A stretch of DNA of 64,000 nt from [Bacteroides] pectinophilus (GTDB lineage Bacteria > Bacillota > Clostridia > Lachnospirales > Lachnospiraceae). Shown in pieces: positions 8,728 through 18,295 of this stretch. Below the pieces are notes generated by a model. The model ran no database searches. It worked only from the letters and a program-made list of their open reading frames with translations, and was not told where the DNA came from. The DNA is taken from positions 2,644,501 through 2,708,500 of the forward strand of contig CP102260.1 in the NCBI GenBank assembly GCA_025146925.1, written 5' to 3'. The translations under genes were made by a program, and so were the position numbers. Position 1 is the first letter of the stretch; each line of letters begins with the position of its first letter.

Positions 8728-9123
8728 TTACCAAACAAATGCAAGAACTTCTCCACCAACGTTGAGCTTTCTTGCTTCCTTATCGGTAACAACGCCCTGG
8801 TTTGTTGAAATGATTGCGATTCCAAGTCCATTAAGAACCTTAGGAAGCTCTTCCTTATTTGCGTAAACACGAAGACCCGGCTTAGAAATTCTCTTAAGTC
8901 CTGTTATAATCTTCTCGTTCTTATCCTTACCATACTTTAATGTAATACGGATATCTTTGAAATTACCGTTGTCAACAAGCTCAAAGCTCTTGATATAACC
9001 TTCCTTGAGAAGAATCTCAGCAATTGAGATCTTCATCTTTGATGCAGGAACATCAACTGTATCATGCTTTGCAGTGTTGGCATTACGGATTCTAGTAAGC
9101 ATATCTGCTATTGGATCTGTCAT
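8728..9123 (-). CDS. rpsH: 30S ribosomal protein S8
   Basis: S8 binds the central domain of 16S rRNA and, in E. coli, represses the spc operon by binding near rplE. The 131-residue product begins [20 protein letters not shown] and ends with the highly conserved [20 protein letters not shown] segment and EVLAFVW. It follows rpsZ by 22 bases. No S8-like site was recognised here. Confidence 0.98.
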   Translation of the reverse strand: MTDPIADMLTRIRNANTAKHDTVDVPASKMKISIAEILLKEGYIKSFELVDNGNFKDIRITLKYGKDKNEKIITGLKRISKPGLRVYANKEELPKVLNGLGIAIISTNQGVVTDKEARKLNVGGEVLAFVW

Positions 9124-9145
9124 TGAAATGTACCTCCTATACTAA

Positions 9146-9331
9146 TTACCAAGATGCTTTCTTAACGCCAGGGATCTGACCCTTGTAAGCTAATTCACGG
9201 AAGCAAATTCTGCAGATTCCGTATTTTCTTAAATATGCATGTGGACGGCCACAGATTCTACATCTTGTATATTCTCTTGTAGAGAACTTCTGTGGTCTCT
9301 GCTGCTTAATCTTCATTGAAGTCTTAGCCAT
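9146..9331 (-). CDS. rpsZ: 30S ribosomal protein S14, zinc-binding short type
   Basis: The 61-residue protein contains two CxxC knuckles, [20 protein letters not shown], binding one zinc ion, and ends GVKKASW. This is the type Z S14 normal for Firmicute spc operons; the zinc-free long type would be near 90-100 residues and is not in the window. It lies between rplE and rpsH. Confidence 0.97.
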   Translation of the reverse strand: MAKTSMKIKQQRPQKFSTREYTRCRICGRPHAYLRKYGICRICFRELAYKGQIPGVKKASW

Positions 9332-9349
9332 TGAATTTCCCTCCTGTTA

Positions 9350-9889
9350 TTACTTCTTAAAAGGCATGTTGAACTGTGTAAGGAGCTCTCTTGCTTCCTC
9401 ATCAGTCTTTGCTGTTGTTACGATGATAACGTCCATACCTCTAACCTTGTCGATCTTATCATACTCGATCTCAGGGAAGATGATCTGCTCCTTGATACCA
9501 AGTGCATAGTTACCTCTTCCGTCAAATGAATCAGCGCTTACGCCTCTGAAGTCACGTACTCGTGGAAGTGAAAGGTTAACAAGTCTGTCAAGGAACTCGT
9601 ACATTCTGTCTCCACGAAGTGTAACCTTGCATCCAAGAGGCATACCCTCTCTGATCTTGAAGTTAGCGATTGAATTCTTAGCTCTTGTGAGAACCGCCTT
9701 CTGTCCGGCGATTGTCTCAAGCTCCTTCATTGCTACATCAAGAATCTTTGAGTTTTCCTTAGCCTCACCGATTGCCATATTGATTACTATCTTATCAAGC
9801 TTTGGTACTTCCATAGGGTTCTTATAACCGAACTTCTTTACCATAGCATCCTTAATCTGATCATTATATAAATCTTTAAGTCTACTCAA
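9350..9889 (-). CDS. rplE: 50S ribosomal protein L5
   Basis: L5 binds 5S rRNA and forms bridge B1b with S13. The 179-residue product has the N-terminal [20 protein letters not shown], the signature [20 protein letters not shown] and the C-terminal [17 protein letters not shown]. The start [20 protein letters not shown] is preceded by an AGGAGG site overlapping the short spacer after rplX. Confidence 0.98.
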   Translation of the reverse strand: MSRLKDLYNDQIKDAMVKKFGYKNPMEVPKLDKIVINMAIGEAKENSKILDVAMKELETIAGQKAVLTRAKNSIANFKIREGMPLGCKVTLRGDRMYEFLDRLVNLSLPRVRDFRGVSADSFDGRGNYALGIKEQIIFPEIEYDKIDKVRGMDVIIVTTAKTDEEARELLTQFNMPFKK

Positions 9890-9911
9890 TTTTCCTGACC
9901 TCCTCTCTCAA

Positions 9912-10223
9912 TTAATCGATTACTTCACCAGTTGACTTTGCTACACGAACCTTCTTCTCATCCTGGAATGTGTATCCAATCTTTGTTGTCTTACCGTTAT
10001 GAACATACATAACGTTAGAAATGTCGATTGGAGCCTCGTGGTGGAGGATTCCGCCCTGCTGGTTAGCTGCGCTTGGCTTAGCATGCTTTGTAATCATGTT
10101 AACACCTTCAACTACAACCTTACCCTTCTTGGCATCAATTGAAAGAACTTTTCCTTCCTTATCCTTATCCTTACCTGCGATTACTCTTACGAGATCGTTC
10201 TTCTTAATTCTGACAGCTGACAT
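9912..10223 (-). CDS. rplX: 50S ribosomal protein L24
   Basis: L24 initiates 50S assembly and lies near the exit tunnel. The 103-residue product has a KOW domain (KNDLVRVIAGKDKDKEGKVL) near the N-terminus and GGILHHEAPIDISNVMYV in the centre, typical of bacterial L24. It follows rplN by 15 bases and precedes rplE by 22 bases. Confidence 0.98.
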   Translation of the reverse strand: MSAVRIKKNDLVRVIAGKDKDKEGKVLSIDAKKGKVVVEGVNMITKHAKPSAANQQGGILHHEAPIDISNVMYVHNGKTTKIGYTFQDEKKVRVAKSTGEVID

Positions 10224-10238
10224 TCTCTCGGTACCTCC

Positions 10239-10607
10239 TTATAATACTTCCGGAGCAAGAGAAACAATCTTCATGAACTGCTTATCTCTCAGCTCTCTTG
10301 CCACTGGTCCAAAAATACGTGTTCCTCTTGGTGTCTTATCATCCTTGATGATAACAGCAGCATTCTCGTCAAATTTAATATAGGAACCGTCTTTACGACG
10401 TGTACTCTTAACAGTACGAACAACAACGGCCTTAACAACATCGCCCTTCTTTACAACACCGCCTGGTGTTGCATCTTTAACAGTAGCAACGATAACATCG
10501 CCGATGCTTGCATATCTTCTGGTTGAACCACCCATAACACGGATGCAGAGGATTTCTCTGGCGCCTGTATTGTCGGCAACCTTAAGTCTGGTTTCCTGTT
10601 GAATCAT
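10239..10607 (-). CDS. rplN: 50S ribosomal protein L14
   Basis: L14 contributes to bridge B5/B8 and binds the silencing factor RsfS. The 122-residue product begins [20 protein letters not shown] and shows [18 protein letters not shown] and the C-terminal [20 protein letters not shown]. It is in the normal place between rpsQ and rplX and nothing is unusual. Confidence 0.98.
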   Translation of the reverse strand: MIQQETRLKVADNTGAREILCIRVMGGSTRRYASIGDVIVATVKDATPGGVVKKGDVVKAVVVRTVKSTRRKDGSYIKFDENAAVIIKDDKTPRGTRIFGPVARELRDKQFMKIVSLAPEVL

Positions 10608-10646
10608 GATATTACTCCTTTCAGCAATATTCGATATTATTCTATA

Positions 10647-10904
10647 TTACTTCGCTCTACTGATGAGCTCTACAACTCTCCATCTCTTATCCTTTGAGAG
10701 CGGTCTTGTCTCCATGACCTTAACTACATCACCGATCATGTATTCGTTGTTCTCATCATGAGCCTTAAGCTTATATGTTCTGTTTACAATCTTCTTGTAA
10801 AGTGGATGCTTAACGTGGTCTTCTACTGCAACAACGACTGTCTTATCCATCTTATTGCTTACAACTCTACCTGTACGAGTTTTTCTTAAATTTCTCTCTT
10901 CCAC
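10647..10904 (-). CDS. rpsQ: 30S ribosomal protein S17
   Basis: An OB-fold primary binding protein of 16S rRNA. The 85-residue product shows [20 protein letters not shown] near the N-terminus, [20 protein letters not shown] in the second half and ends [11 protein letters not shown]. It lies between rpmC and rplN, with spacers of 46 and 39 bases. Confidence 0.97.
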   Translation of the reverse strand: MEERNLRKTRTGRVVSNKMDKTVVVAVEDHVKHPLYKKIVNRTYKLKAHDENNEYMIGDVVKVMETRPLSKDKRWRVVELISRAK

Positions 10905-10950
10905 GACAAATATCTCCTTTCTGGGAATCTGTCCATTCAGTTACCGGCAA

Positions 10951-11157
10951 TTACTTAGATGCTGCCATAACTGTCTGGATTCTTGCGATATTTCTACGAA
11001 CTTCCTTAATTCTTGCAGTGTTCTCCAACTGATTTGTTGCATTCTGCAGTCTGAGGTTAAAAAGTTCCTTCTTAGCAGCTACTAATTCATCATTCAATTC
11101 TGCAGCTGATTTTGTTCTTAAATCTTCTACATACTTATTAGTTTTCACTGTTATCAC
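10951..11157 (-). CDS. rpmC: 50S ribosomal protein L29
   Basis: L29 is a helical hairpin at the tunnel exit that helps dock trigger factor and SRP. The 68-residue product reads [20 protein letters not shown] then [20 protein letters not shown]. Its first 20 bases overlap the end of rplP, longer than the usual 0-4 base overlap, and imply coupled translation. The start [16 protein letters not shown] may be a few codons longer than in relatives. Confidence 0.96.
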   Translation of the reverse strand: MITVKTNKYVEDLRTKSAAELNDELVAAKKELFNLRLQNATNQLENTARIKEVRRNIARIQTVMAASK

Positions 11158-11575
11158 CGCCTTCTAAATCTGCACGTGAAACGATCTTGCACTTGCAAGG
11201 AAGCTTATGTGTTGCGAGACGTAAAGCTTCTTTTGCAACATCTTCAGGAACGCCTGAGATTTCGAACATTACACGACCTGGTTTAACGACTGCTACCCAA
11301 TACTCAAGATTACCTTTACCTTTACCCATACGAACACCGATAGGCTTCTGAGTTACAGGCTTATCAGGGAAAATCTTAATGAATACCTTACCACCACGCT
11401 TAATGTAACGTGTCATGGCAATACGGGCTGCTTCTATCTGGTTTGATTTGATCCAACATGGCTCCATTGCAACGATACCATACTCACCGTTGCTGATCTT
11501 ATTACCTCTTGTTGCCTTACCGGCCATTGAGCCACGGAACTGTCTACGATATTTAACTCTCTTAGGTAGTAACAT
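11138..11575 (-). CDS. rplP: 50S ribosomal protein L16
   Basis: L16 organises the A-site tRNA region of the 50S. The 145-residue product begins [20 protein letters not shown] and contains the [20 protein letters not shown] and [20 protein letters not shown] signatures. Its start overlaps the rpsC stop (TAATG) by one base and its end overlaps rpmC by 20 bases. Confidence 0.98.
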   Translation of the reverse strand: MLLPKRVKYRRQFRGSMAGKATRGNKISNGEYGIVAMEPCWIKSNQIEAARIAMTRYIKRGGKVFIKIFPDKPVTQKPIGVRMGKGKGNLEYWVAVVKPGRVMFEISGVPEDVAKEALRLATHKLPCKCKIVSRADLEGGDNSEN

Positions 11576-12231
11576 TACTGCTCGCTCCCTTCCTTAACTG
11601 TTTTTGTTGGAAGTACCTCTCCTTCATATATCCAAACCTTAACACCGACCTTACCGTATGTTGTGTTTGCCTCAGCAAAACCATAGTTGATGTCAGCACG
11701 TAATGTCTGAAGTGGAATTGTACCATCGCTATAGAACTCAGTACGAGCCATATCTGCTCCACCGAGACGGCCTGAGCAAGATGTCTTGATACCCTTAGCT
11801 CCTGCCTTCATTGTTCTGCCCATGCAAGATTTCATTGCTCTTCTGAATGAGATACGATTCTCAAGCTGCTGTGCAATATTTTCAGCTACAAGCTGAGCAT
11901 CCTTGTCTGGTCTCTTAACTTCCTTAATATCGATTGAAAGCTTCTTATCTGTTAACTTCTGAACGTCCTTCTTAAGGTTCTCAATCTCTGCTCCACCCTT
12001 ACCGATTACGATACCAGGCTTTGCTGTGTGAATGATAATCTTAAGTCTGTCTGTTGTACGCTCCATCTCTATTCTTGAAATGCCTGCGCTGTAAAGTCTC
12101 TTCTTAAGAAACTTTCTTATATTATAATCTTCAACGAGGTTATCTGCAAAATTATCTTCTGCATACCACTTTGAGTCCCAGTCCTTAATAACACCGACTC
12201 TTAAGCCATGTGGATTAACTTTCTGTCCCAT
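11575..12231 (-). CDS. rpsC: 30S ribosomal protein S3
   Basis: S3 forms part of the mRNA entry pore and has helicase-like activity on mRNA. The 218-residue product has an N-terminal KH domain ([20 protein letters not shown] at about 65-85) and the C-terminal domain ([20 protein letters not shown], then [20 protein letters not shown]). Normal length; between rplV and rplP. Confidence 0.98.
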   Translation of the reverse strand: MGQKVNPHGLRVGVIKDWDSKWYAEDNFADNLVEDYNIRKFLKKRLYSAGISRIEMERTTDRLKIIIHTAKPGIVIGKGGAEIENLKKDVQKLTDKKLSIDIKEVKRPDKDAQLVAENIAQQLENRISFRRAMKSCMGRTMKAGAKGIKTSCSGRLGGADMARTEFYSDGTIPLQTLRADINYGFAEANTTYGKVGVKVWIYEGEVLPTKTVKEGSEQ

Positions 12232-12246
12232 ATGATACTCCTTTCA

Positions 12247-12633
12247 TTATCTTTCATTAAGCACGATTGTGATGTGGCTCATTCTCTTCTCGATTCTGTA
12301 AGCCCTACCCTGTGCTCTTGGATGAATTCTCTTCATTGTAGGTCCCTTGTTTGCGTAGCACTCTTCAATATAGAGCTTTGAAGGATCCATTCCATTGTTG
12401 TTCTCAGCGTTAGCGATAGCTGATTCCAATAACTTCTTTATTAATGATGAAGCATATCTTGGGTTGTAAGTTACGATACCAAGTGCTGTAGCAACGTCCT
12501 TACCTCTGATTGCATCTAATACGAAACATGCCTTCTGTACTGATACTCTGGCATATGATAACTTAGCTGAAGGTCTTGTATCCTTAACAGCGTTTCTTTC
12601 TCTCTTGATCTTTGATCTATGTCCGCTAGCCAT
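12247..12633 (-). CDS. rplV: 50S ribosomal protein L22
   Basis: L22 extends a loop into the exit tunnel and is a known macrolide resistance site. The 128-residue product starts MASGHRSKIKRERNAVKDTR and contains YARVSVQKACFVLDAIRGKD and the C-terminal PRAQGRAYRIEKRMSHITIV. The ATG at 12633 follows AAAGGAGG with 8-base spacing; in-frame TTG codons further up lie at or before that site and are rejected. Confidence 0.97.
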   Translation of the reverse strand: MASGHRSKIKRERNAVKDTRPSAKLSYARVSVQKACFVLDAIRGKDVATALGIVTYNPRYASSLIKKLLESAIANAENNNGMDPSKLYIEECYANKGPTMKRIHPRAQGRAYRIEKRMSHITIVLNER

Positions 12634-12657
12634 GAGTGAACCTCCTTTCAACAAATA

Positions 12658-12933
12658 TTATCTTGTCTTCTTTTCGTCTTTGCCATGTCCTCTGTAAGTT
12701 CTTGTTGCAACGAACTCACCGAGCTTGTGACCAACCATGTCCTCTGTAACATATACAGGCACATGCTTTCTGCCGTCATGAACTGCGATTGTATGTCCAA
12801 CCATTGATGGGAAAATTGTTGAGCGTCTTGACCATGTCTTAACAACCTGCTTATCGTTAGCAGCGTTAAGGGCATCAATCTTCTTTAATAAGCTCTCATC
12901 CGCAAATGGTCCTTTTTTAAGTGAACGAGCCAT
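12658..12933 (-). CDS. rpsS: 30S ribosomal protein S19
   Basis: S19 sits on the 30S head and pairs with S13. The 91-residue product begins [20 protein letters not shown] and contains [20 protein letters not shown] and the C-terminal [20 protein letters not shown]. Between rplB and rplV as always in the S10 operon. Confidence 0.98.
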   Translation of the reverse strand: MARSLKKGPFADESLLKKIDALNAANDKQVVKTWSRRSTIFPSMVGHTIAVHDGRKHVPVYVTEDMVGHKLGEFVATRTYRGHGKDEKKTR

Positions 12934-12963
12934 AGGTTCTAACCTCCTTAAAATCCTGTTAAA

Positions 12964-13806
12964 TTACTTGATTGCCTTACCGTTACGTCTTCTGATGATC
13001 ATCTTGTTAGACTGCTTGTTCTTCTTACGAGTCTTAAGACCAAGAGCAGGCTTGCCCCAAGGTGTCATTGGGCCTGGACGACCAACTGGTGCACGTCCTT
13101 CACCACCACCGTGTGGATGGTCATTAGGGTTCATAACAGAACCACGAACTGTAGGACGAATACCCATGTGACGCTTACGTCCGGCTTTACCAAGATTAAT
13201 AAGGCTGTGGTCTCCGTTACCTACAACGCCGATTGTTGCGCGGCAGATTACAGGAACCATTCTCATCTCGCCTGATGGAAGTCTGAGTGTTGCATACTTG
13301 CCTTCCTTAGCCATAAGCTGAGCTGAGTTACCAGCTGAACGAACAAGCTGACCACCCTTACCAGGATAAAGCTCAATATTGTGAATCTGTGTACCTACCG
13401 GAATCTCAGAAAGTGGTAAGCAGTTACCTACTCTTACTTCTGCCTTAGGTCCATTCATTACTGTCATGCCATCTGTAAGTCCTTCAGGAGCAAGGATGTA
13501 TGACTTCTCGCCATCTGCGTAGCAGATAAGTGCGATGTTAGCTGTTCTGTTAGGATCGTACTCAATTCCGATAACCTTTGCAGGAACGCCTTCCTTATTT
13601 CTCTTGAAATCGATTAATCTATATTTCTTTCTGTTTCCACCGCCACGGTGTCTGACTGTTATCTTACCCTGATTGTTACGACCTGAATTCTTGCTGAGTG
13701 AAACAAGAAGTGACTTCTCTGGAGTTGACTTTGTAATCTCTGAGAAATCTGAACCAGTCATATTTCTTCTGGAAGGTGTATAGGGATTATATGTTTTGAT
13801 TCCCAT
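12964..13806 (-). CDS. rplB: 50S ribosomal protein L2
   Basis: L2 is needed for subunit association and peptidyl transfer. The 280-residue product begins [20 protein letters not shown] and has [20 protein letters not shown] and the C-terminal [20 protein letters not shown] with the conserved histidines, followed by [13 protein letters not shown]. The ATG at 13806 has AAAGGAG 9 bases upstream; an in-frame ATG at 13824 lacks a site. Confidence 0.98.
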   Translation of the reverse strand: MGIKTYNPYTPSRRNMTGSDFSEITKSTPEKSLLVSLSKNSGRNNQGKITVRHRGGGNRKKYRLIDFKRNKEGVPAKVIGIEYDPNRTANIALICYADGEKSYILAPEGLTDGMTVMNGPKAEVRVGNCLPLSEIPVGTQIHNIELYPGKGGQLVRSAGNSAQLMAKEGKYATLRLPSGEMRMVPVICRATIGVVGNGDHSLINLGKAGRKRHMGIRPTVRGSVMNPNDHPHGGGEGRAPVGRPGPMTPWGKPALGLKTRKKNKQSNKMIIRRRNGKAIK

Positions 13807-13870
13807 TTTCTTAACTCCTTTCATGTTCTAAACATGTTGTGTAATATTGTTTTCTACACTGTTGTGCTAA

Positions 13871-14170
13871 TTAAAGACCCTCGAATACCTCGATATCCTT
13901 GCTGTCCTCTGTAAGCTGTACGATAGCCTTCTTTGTAGCTGCTGTCTTACCAACAACCATTCCGCGTCTCTTCTTCTTGCCGTCGCGGTTCATTGTATTA
14001 ACCTTAGCTACCTTTGTTCCTGCGAACATCTTCTCTACAGCTTCCTTAATCTGAGACTTTGTAGCATCTGTATGAACAAGAAATGTATACTTCTTGTCAG
14101 CCATGTCAGCCATTGACTTCTCAGTGATAACTGGCTTGAGGATTACATCATAGTACTTAATGTCTGCCAT
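13871..14170 (-). CDS. rplW: 50S ribosomal protein L23
   Basis: L23 docks trigger factor and SRP at the tunnel exit. The 99-residue product begins [20 protein letters not shown] and has the family loop with [20 protein letters not shown] and [20 protein letters not shown]. It overlaps the rplD stop by one base. Confidence 0.97.
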   Translation of the reverse strand: MADIKYYDVILKPVITEKSMADMADKKYTFLVHTDATKSQIKEAVEKMFAGTKVAKVNTMNRDGKKKRRGMVVGKTAATKKAIVQLTEDSKDIEVFEGL

Positions 14171-14790
14171 TATGCGTATACCTCCTCGATTTTTGCAACT
14201 GCATCCTTAGTAACAACAAGTGTGTCATACTTAAGAATGTCATATACGTTAATTGTGTTAGGCTGTGAAACCTTAACATCAGGAATGTTACGAGCTGAAA
14301 GAATTACGTTTGCATCGTTATCTCCGATAACCATAAGTGCCTTATCAAGCTTAAGGTTCTTCATAACATTTGCAAAATTCTTTGTCTTAATCTCATTGAA
14401 CTTGATCTCATCAAGAACAACGATCTTGCTATCTACTACTCTAGAAGTAAGTGCTGACTTAAGGGCAGCTCTCTTCTCCTTCTTATTCATCTTGAATGAA
14501 TAATCTCTAGGAGTTGGTGCAAATACAACACCACCGCCAGTCCACTGTGGAGCTCTTGTTGAACCCTGTCTAGCGTGGCCTGTTCCCTTCTGTCTCCAAG
14601 GCTTTCTACCACCACCGGAAACCTCTGAACGTGTCTTTGCCTTCTGTGTACCCTGACGGTTGTTAGCAAGCTGCTGTACAACGGCCATGTGTACGAGATG
14701 CTCATTGATCTCTACACCGAAGATTGCATCGTTCAATTCTAATGAGCCAACTTCTTTGCCTTCAATATTATAAACAGATACGTTTGCCAT
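14170..14790 (-). CDS. rplD: 50S ribosomal protein L4
   Basis: L4 lines the exit tunnel, and in E. coli it represses its own S10 operon through the leader RNA. The 206-residue product contains the tunnel loop [20 protein letters not shown] and [20 protein letters not shown], and the C-terminal [20 protein letters not shown]. It is 28 bases downstream of rplC and shares one base with rplW. The long structured leader before rpsJ makes autoregulation plausible here. Confidence 0.98.
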   Translation of the reverse strand: MANVSVYNIEGKEVGSLELNDAIFGVEINEHLVHMAVVQQLANNRQGTQKAKTRSEVSGGGRKPWRQKGTGHARQGSTRAPQWTGGGVVFAPTPRDYSFKMNKKEKRAALKSALTSRVVDSKIVVLDEIKFNEIKTKNFANVMKNLKLDKALMVIGDNDANVILSARNIPDVKVSQPNTINVYDILKYDTLVVTKDAVAKIEEVYA

Positions 14791-14818
14791 CTGTGTGGTC
14801 CTCCTTCCCTAGTAAAGA

Positions 14819-15454
14819 TTACTTATCAGTCTTTACTGTCTCTTTCAGTGTTACTAATGATTTCTTAGGTCCAGGTACTGCACCCTTAACTAAGATGATA
14901 TTGTTCTCGGCATCAACTCTCACAACTTCGAGATTCTGGATTGTGATTCTCTTTGCTCCCATCTGACCAGGCATTCCCTTGCCCTTGAATACTCTACCAG
15001 GTGTTGTTGCTGATCCATTAGAACCCTGATGTCTATGGAACTTAGAACCGTGAGCCATAGGTCCTCTTGACTGTCCATGTCTCTTAATAGCGCCCTGGAA
15101 GCCCTTACCTTTTGAAATGGCTGTAGCATCGATCTTATCGCCTGCTGCGAAGATATCTGCCTTGATCTCGTCCTTAACATTATACTCGCTGGCATTCTCG
15201 AATCTGAACTCTCTTACAAATCTCTTGTAAGAAACACCAGCCTTGTCAAAGTGTCCCTTCATTGGCTTGTTAACAAGCTTTTCTCTCTTGTCTGCGAAAC
15301 CAACCTGAACTGCTTCGTAACCGTCGTTCTCAAGCGTCTTTACTTGTGTTACTACACAAGGGCCAGCCTGAAGAACAGTTACAGGTGTTAAAACACCGTC
15401 TTCATTGAAGATTTGAGTCATTCCGACTTTTGTAGCTAAAATTGCCTTCTTCAT
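14819..15454 (-). CDS. rplC: 50S ribosomal protein L3
   Basis: L3 initiates 50S assembly and reaches toward the peptidyl transferase centre. The 211-residue product begins [20 protein letters not shown] and has [20 protein letters not shown], then [20 protein letters not shown] and [19 protein letters not shown]. The ATG at 15454 has AGGAGG upstream. The frame stays open for 25 more codons (to 15529), but that stretch is not L3-like and overlaps a foldable leader. Confidence 0.97.
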   Translation of the reverse strand: MKKAILATKVGMTQIFNEDGVLTPVTVLQAGPCVVTQVKTLENDGYEAVQVGFADKREKLVNKPMKGHFDKAGVSYKRFVREFRFENASEYNVKDEIKADIFAAGDKIDATAISKGKGFQGAIKRHGQSRGPMAHGSKFHRHQGSNGSATTPGRVFKGKGMPGQMGAKRITIQNLEVVRVDAENNIILVKGAVPGPKKSLVTLKETVKTDK

Positions 15455-15483
15455 TAAATCTTTCCTCCTGTTTAATCTACAGC

Positions 15484-15539
15484 GGATAAGATGATTACGA
15501 ACCCGGTAAACCTTGTTGCGTAAGCGCATCTCATCATCC
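15484..15539 (-). other. Three-way-junction-like fold in the rpsJ-rplC leader
   Basis: The rpsJ-rplC gap (15455-15696, 242 bases) is far longer than the usual few tens. On the minus strand 15536-15539 pairs with 15484-15487 and 15531-15534 with 15491-15494, enclosing two hairpins: TGCG/CGCA (15517-15520/15525-15528) and TTAC/GTAA (15495-15498/15506-15509) around a 7-base loop. An AGTGG/CCACT hairpin lies further upstream, around 15558-15575. Weak helices, so a regulated rplC leader is only a suggestion. Confidence 0.4.
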
Positions 15540-15696
15540 TAGAACAGTTAAATATAAGTGGAACCTTCACCACTGCGGTTTGTGTTGCTTCTATATTAAA
15601 CCCTTCAGGATTACTACTTAGTTTATGAAAAAATTCAACCTCGTTGTCTTACCCGATGCGTCAACCCATACATCAATGCAACTGTTATGGTTTGAA

Positions 15697-16008
15697 TTAC
15701 TTCATCTTGATATTGATGTATACACCAGCAGGCATCTCTAACTTAGAGAGCGCATCAACAGTCTTCTGTGATGGTGTGAGGATATCGATAAGTCTCTTAT
15801 GAGTTCTCTGCTCGAACTGCTCTCTTGAATCCTTATACTTATGAACAGCTCTAAGAATTGTAACAACTTCCTTCTTTGTTGGAAGAGGTACCGGTCCGCT
15901 CACCTGAGCTCCCGTCTTCTTTACTGTCTCGATAATCTTCTTAGCTGACTGATCAATTAACTGATGATCATATGCCTTCAATGTAATTCTCATTACCTGA
16001 TTTGCCAT
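15697..16008 (-). CDS. rpsJ: 30S ribosomal protein S10
   Basis: S10 is a small-subunit head protein that also binds NusB in transcription antitermination. The 103-residue product begins [20 protein letters not shown] and has the loop [20 protein letters not shown] and the C-terminal [17 protein letters not shown]. First gene of the S10 operon. The ATG at 16008 is 13 bases after GGAGG, longer than ideal; an ATG at 15993 (MRITLKAYD) is possible but would drop the usual N-terminus. Confidence 0.95.
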   Translation of the reverse strand: MANQVMRITLKAYDHQLIDQSAKKIIETVKKTGAQVSGPVPLPTKKEVVTILRAVHKYKDSREQFEQRTHKRLIDILTPSQKTVDALSKLEMPAGVYINIKMK

Positions 16009-16050
16009 AATAAAAAAGTCGCCTCCTTTTCGCACTTCAGAACTTAAGTA

Positions 16051-16199
16051 CGACAAGCGGTGACTGTACACTCCCCCGCGTGTATCATGAACTATCATGC
16101 TCATAATTACTCTCGCGGTCATTTCTGTATAATTAACAGATGATATTCTGTACAGTGACTTGTCGCCATTTTGTTGAAACCGATGGGTTGTATCGGTTT
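16051..16199 (-). other. Structured S10-operon leader RNA
   Basis: Between the promoter at 16286-16314 and rpsJ lies a leader of about 270 bases with nested complementary segments. A long-range stem joins 16051-16057 to 16159-16165 and 16063-16070 to 16149-16156 (7 + 8 pairs with a 5/2 internal loop). Inside it 16076-16080 pairs with 16114-16118 and CATGA/TCATG (16086-16099) forms a small hairpin. Upstream, an 8-bp stem with 7-base loop covers 16177-16199. The large stem ends about 25 bases before the rpsJ ribosome binding site. Autoregulation by an r-protein such as L4 is inferred from E. coli, not shown. Confidence 0.65.
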
Positions 16200-16285
16200 T
16201 TGACATTCGCTCCACGGAATAACCTGCTTAGCTTTCGCTTCGCAGCAACTTCTCGTTTCATTGCTATCATGTCACAGCAAGGATT

Positions 16286-16314
16286 AGTATACCTAATAAA
16301 TCTGATATTTGCAA
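16286..16314 (-). promoter_or_regulatory. S10 operon promoter
   Basis: Minus strand TTGCAA (16309-16314) and TATACT (16286-16291), 17 bases apart, give a good housekeeping promoter placed about 275 bases before rpsJ, in the only gap between the S10 operon and the convergently oriented terminator of the upstream gene. Transcription should start near 16279. Confidence 0.75.
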
Positions 16315-16354
16315 CAACATTTTTAAAAAAATATTGTTTTTTTTAAGGAACAAT

Positions 16355-16385
16355 CCATATAAAGGCAGGGTACAATGCCCTGCCT
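16355..16385 (-). terminator. Terminator of the membrane glycosyltransferase-like gene
   Basis: A perfect 8-bp AGGCAGGG/CCCTGCCT stem (16363-16370/16378-16385) with a 7-base loop follows the stop at 16407 by 22 bases and is followed by a short T-rich tract (TTTATAT). It separates this gene from the S10 promoter just downstream. The tail is short, so efficiency is uncertain. Confidence 0.65.
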
Positions 16386-16406
16386 CTTACAACCATGTAT
16401 CAGATA

Positions 16407-18200
16407 CTATTTAATATAGAAGAAACTCAATGCACCGTTATTACTTATTATCGGTTCTTCACTAAGCAGTCCTCTCAATGCATTCTCAAGATTCAATACA
16501 TCATCATCCTCATATGCCCGTCTGTCAATATATATTCCTGCGAATCCTTTTTCCCTGACAGTCTTAAGCATCTTGGGAACATCATCATTGTTCACTGTAG
16601 ACAGCCAGTTGTCAGCATCTCTTCCGACAACACCGCCATAGCTCCATCTTAATGTCTTAGAATGGATAAATCCTATCCAGAGATCATAATCATTCATATC
16701 ATTAACAGCGCCGCCCTCAGGATATTCATGATAAGGAAGCTGGTATATCATCGAGCCTGCAGGAAGAGAATCCTCTATTCTGGTTACAAATTCATGGTCG
16801 GATATATAATAATTCTTAAAGTTATCATAATCAAACCTAAGTCCCGGATACTGGAACCATATTCCCCAGAGTGTCACCACTGCACACACCGCAGCAAACA
16901 CCCCATATACTGAGCCGCATGCATATCTGCCAAGCTTTGCGATTCTGCCTGACTCAAGAATCCTTGTACCCAGTACATTAAGCAGTATACACACTGCAGC
17001 TATCGAGATAAATGCTATAAATATCGAAATTCTGTTATAACATCTTATCATATCCGTAACAAGCAGTCCGAACAGACTTCCGAAGCCTCCTATCGTTCCG
17101 AGAAGTATCGCAGCGATATTAAGCAGCGACAAAAGCTCAAGCTGGACTTTGTATGGCTTGTCATCTCCCATGCGCTTAAGAAACAGTACAACAAGCAGCG
17201 CAAGAAAACCGATGCATCCCATAATTCCAAGATAAGCCATGTAATTCTCATTAACAAGCGGCATTGCGTCATTATATTCATTTATAATATTCTCAAGTGA
17301 CGAACTTCCATGTGACTCCAGCGGAATAAACAGCTGGGCTATCTTAAGCGAATATGTCTCAACACCGTCAAGAGTACGCATGAATCCGTCCTTATTGGCT
17401 CCATTCGCCCTTATGTAGAGCACATTAGGCATAAGCGCCCCCACCATAAATCCGGCCACAAGAACTATAAGCGATAATGCCTTGCCAAGATATCCGAACT
17501 TCTTCTCCTTAAGTGCTTTTACAAGCCCTGTTATAATAAGAAAGAAACATGTAAAAAATGCATAATAGGCAATTCCGTTATTAGCTATGCATGCTGATAA
17601 AACTATTGCAAAATAGTTCTTCCAGTTCTTAAAAAATCCTCTGTTAAGTCTGAAGAAATTGTCATCCTCATATATCCATATACAGAACAGAATCGATATC
17701 GGCACAAAATAGTAGCATGCAAGCACATAATGATTCATTCCGCGCATGAATATGTACGGCATAAATGTAAATGTAAGCGCTCCGGCAACCGAAATCCATG
17801 GTCGTATCCTCATCTGCCTCAGTGCAAAGTACGCAAGCAGCGCAATCATAGGAAATGTTGACAGGAACATAAGATTAACTGCAATTGCAGGATTATCCGT
17901 GAATGCCACAAATATCTTAAGCACCATATTATCAAAATTATGCAGTGAACTTGCATAAAAATCATACCCATAATATCCGTAAGGCGCACCAAGCCTGTCC
18001 GTCTCCATAGTATTCATGCCTTCTTTAAGTGTTACGGCATTAACAAGGTATGACATTCCATCGCCGCCGTCGTATGACATCGGATACTGCAGGTCAAAAT
18101 TCTGCATATCCATAAATACGTACATCAATACGCCGGTAAGCACCAGCATAACAATAACAGCGATAACATCTTTGTATATCTTCTTAACGAAACCTTTCAT
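16407..18200 (-). CDS. Polytopic membrane protein, GT-C glycosyltransferase-like
   Basis: The 597-residue protein has an N-terminal transmembrane helix (about 11-28), a first large outer loop with PMSYDGGDGMSYLVNAV, then roughly ten more hydrophobic segments and a soluble C-terminal domain of about 150 residues. A DGGD-type acidic motif in the first loop and this layout are usual for GT-C enzymes that use polyprenyl-linked sugars, but I cannot name the family. The start is ATG at 18200 with GGAGG 5 bases upstream. It has its own promoter (18246-18275). Being at the end of a glycosylation island, it may modify a surface glycan or flagellin; this is inference. Confidence 0.6.
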   Translation of the reverse strand: MKGFVKKIYKDVIAVIVMLVLTGVLMYVFMDMQNFDLQYPMSYDGGDGMSYLVNAVTLKEGMNTMETDRLGAPYGYYGYDFYASSLHNFDNMVLKIFVAFTDNPAIAVNLMFLSTFPMIALLAYFALRQMRIRPWISVAGALTFTFMPYIFMRGMNHYVLACYYFVPISILFCIWIYEDDNFFRLNRGFFKNWKNYFAIVLSACIANNGIAYYAFFTCFFLIITGLVKALKEKKFGYLGKALSLIVLVAGFMVGALMPNVLYIRANGANKDGFMRTLDGVETYSLKIAQLFIPLESHGSSSLENIINEYNDAMPLVNENYMAYLGIMGCIGFLALLVVLFLKRMGDDKPYKVQLELLSLLNIAAILLGTIGGFGSLFGLLVTDMIRCYNRISIFIAFISIAAVCILLNVLGTRILESGRIAKLGRYACGSVYGVFAAVCAVVTLWGIWFQYPGLRFDYDNFKNYYISDHEFVTRIEDSLPAGSMIYQLPYHEYPEGGAVNDMNDYDLWIGFIHSKTLRWSYGGVVGRDADNWLSTVNNDDVPKMLKTVREKGFAGIYIDRRAYEDDDVLNLENALRGLLSEEPIISNNGALSFFYIK

Positions 18201-18245
18201 TCTGACCTCCGTGCTGTTCTGATATAATAAAACAGTTATCACAAT

Positions 18246-18275
18246 ATTATCGCTTTATATATGCCATTCTGTCAA
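18246..18275 (-). promoter_or_regulatory. Sigma-A type promoter of the membrane glycosyltransferase-like gene
   Basis: Minus strand TTGACA (18270-18275, perfect -35) and GATAAT (18246-18251) with an 18-base spacer, 46 bases before the ATG at 18200. An A/T-rich TTAATTAA tract lies just upstream and could act as an UP element; it also spans the end of the preceding gene. Confidence 0.75.
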
Positions 18276-18295
18276 TTAAATTTTAATTAATTAAT

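Noticed and set aside
8640-8870. Open frame overlapping rplF and rpsH
   Set aside because: It is a shadow of two well-supported ribosomal genes, with no homology by eye and no start site.
15455-15529. 25-codon N-terminal extension of L3 ([12 protein letters not shown]...)
   Set aside because: The frame is open, but the true start at 15454 has an AGGAGG site and a normal L3 N-terminus. The extension lies in a foldable leader and is not L3-like.
15484-15539. tRNA-like fold with a GGGTTCG loop in the rplC leader
   Set aside because: There is no anticodon arm, the helices are 4 bp and not 7/5, and there is no CCA end. It is described as a leader structure instead.
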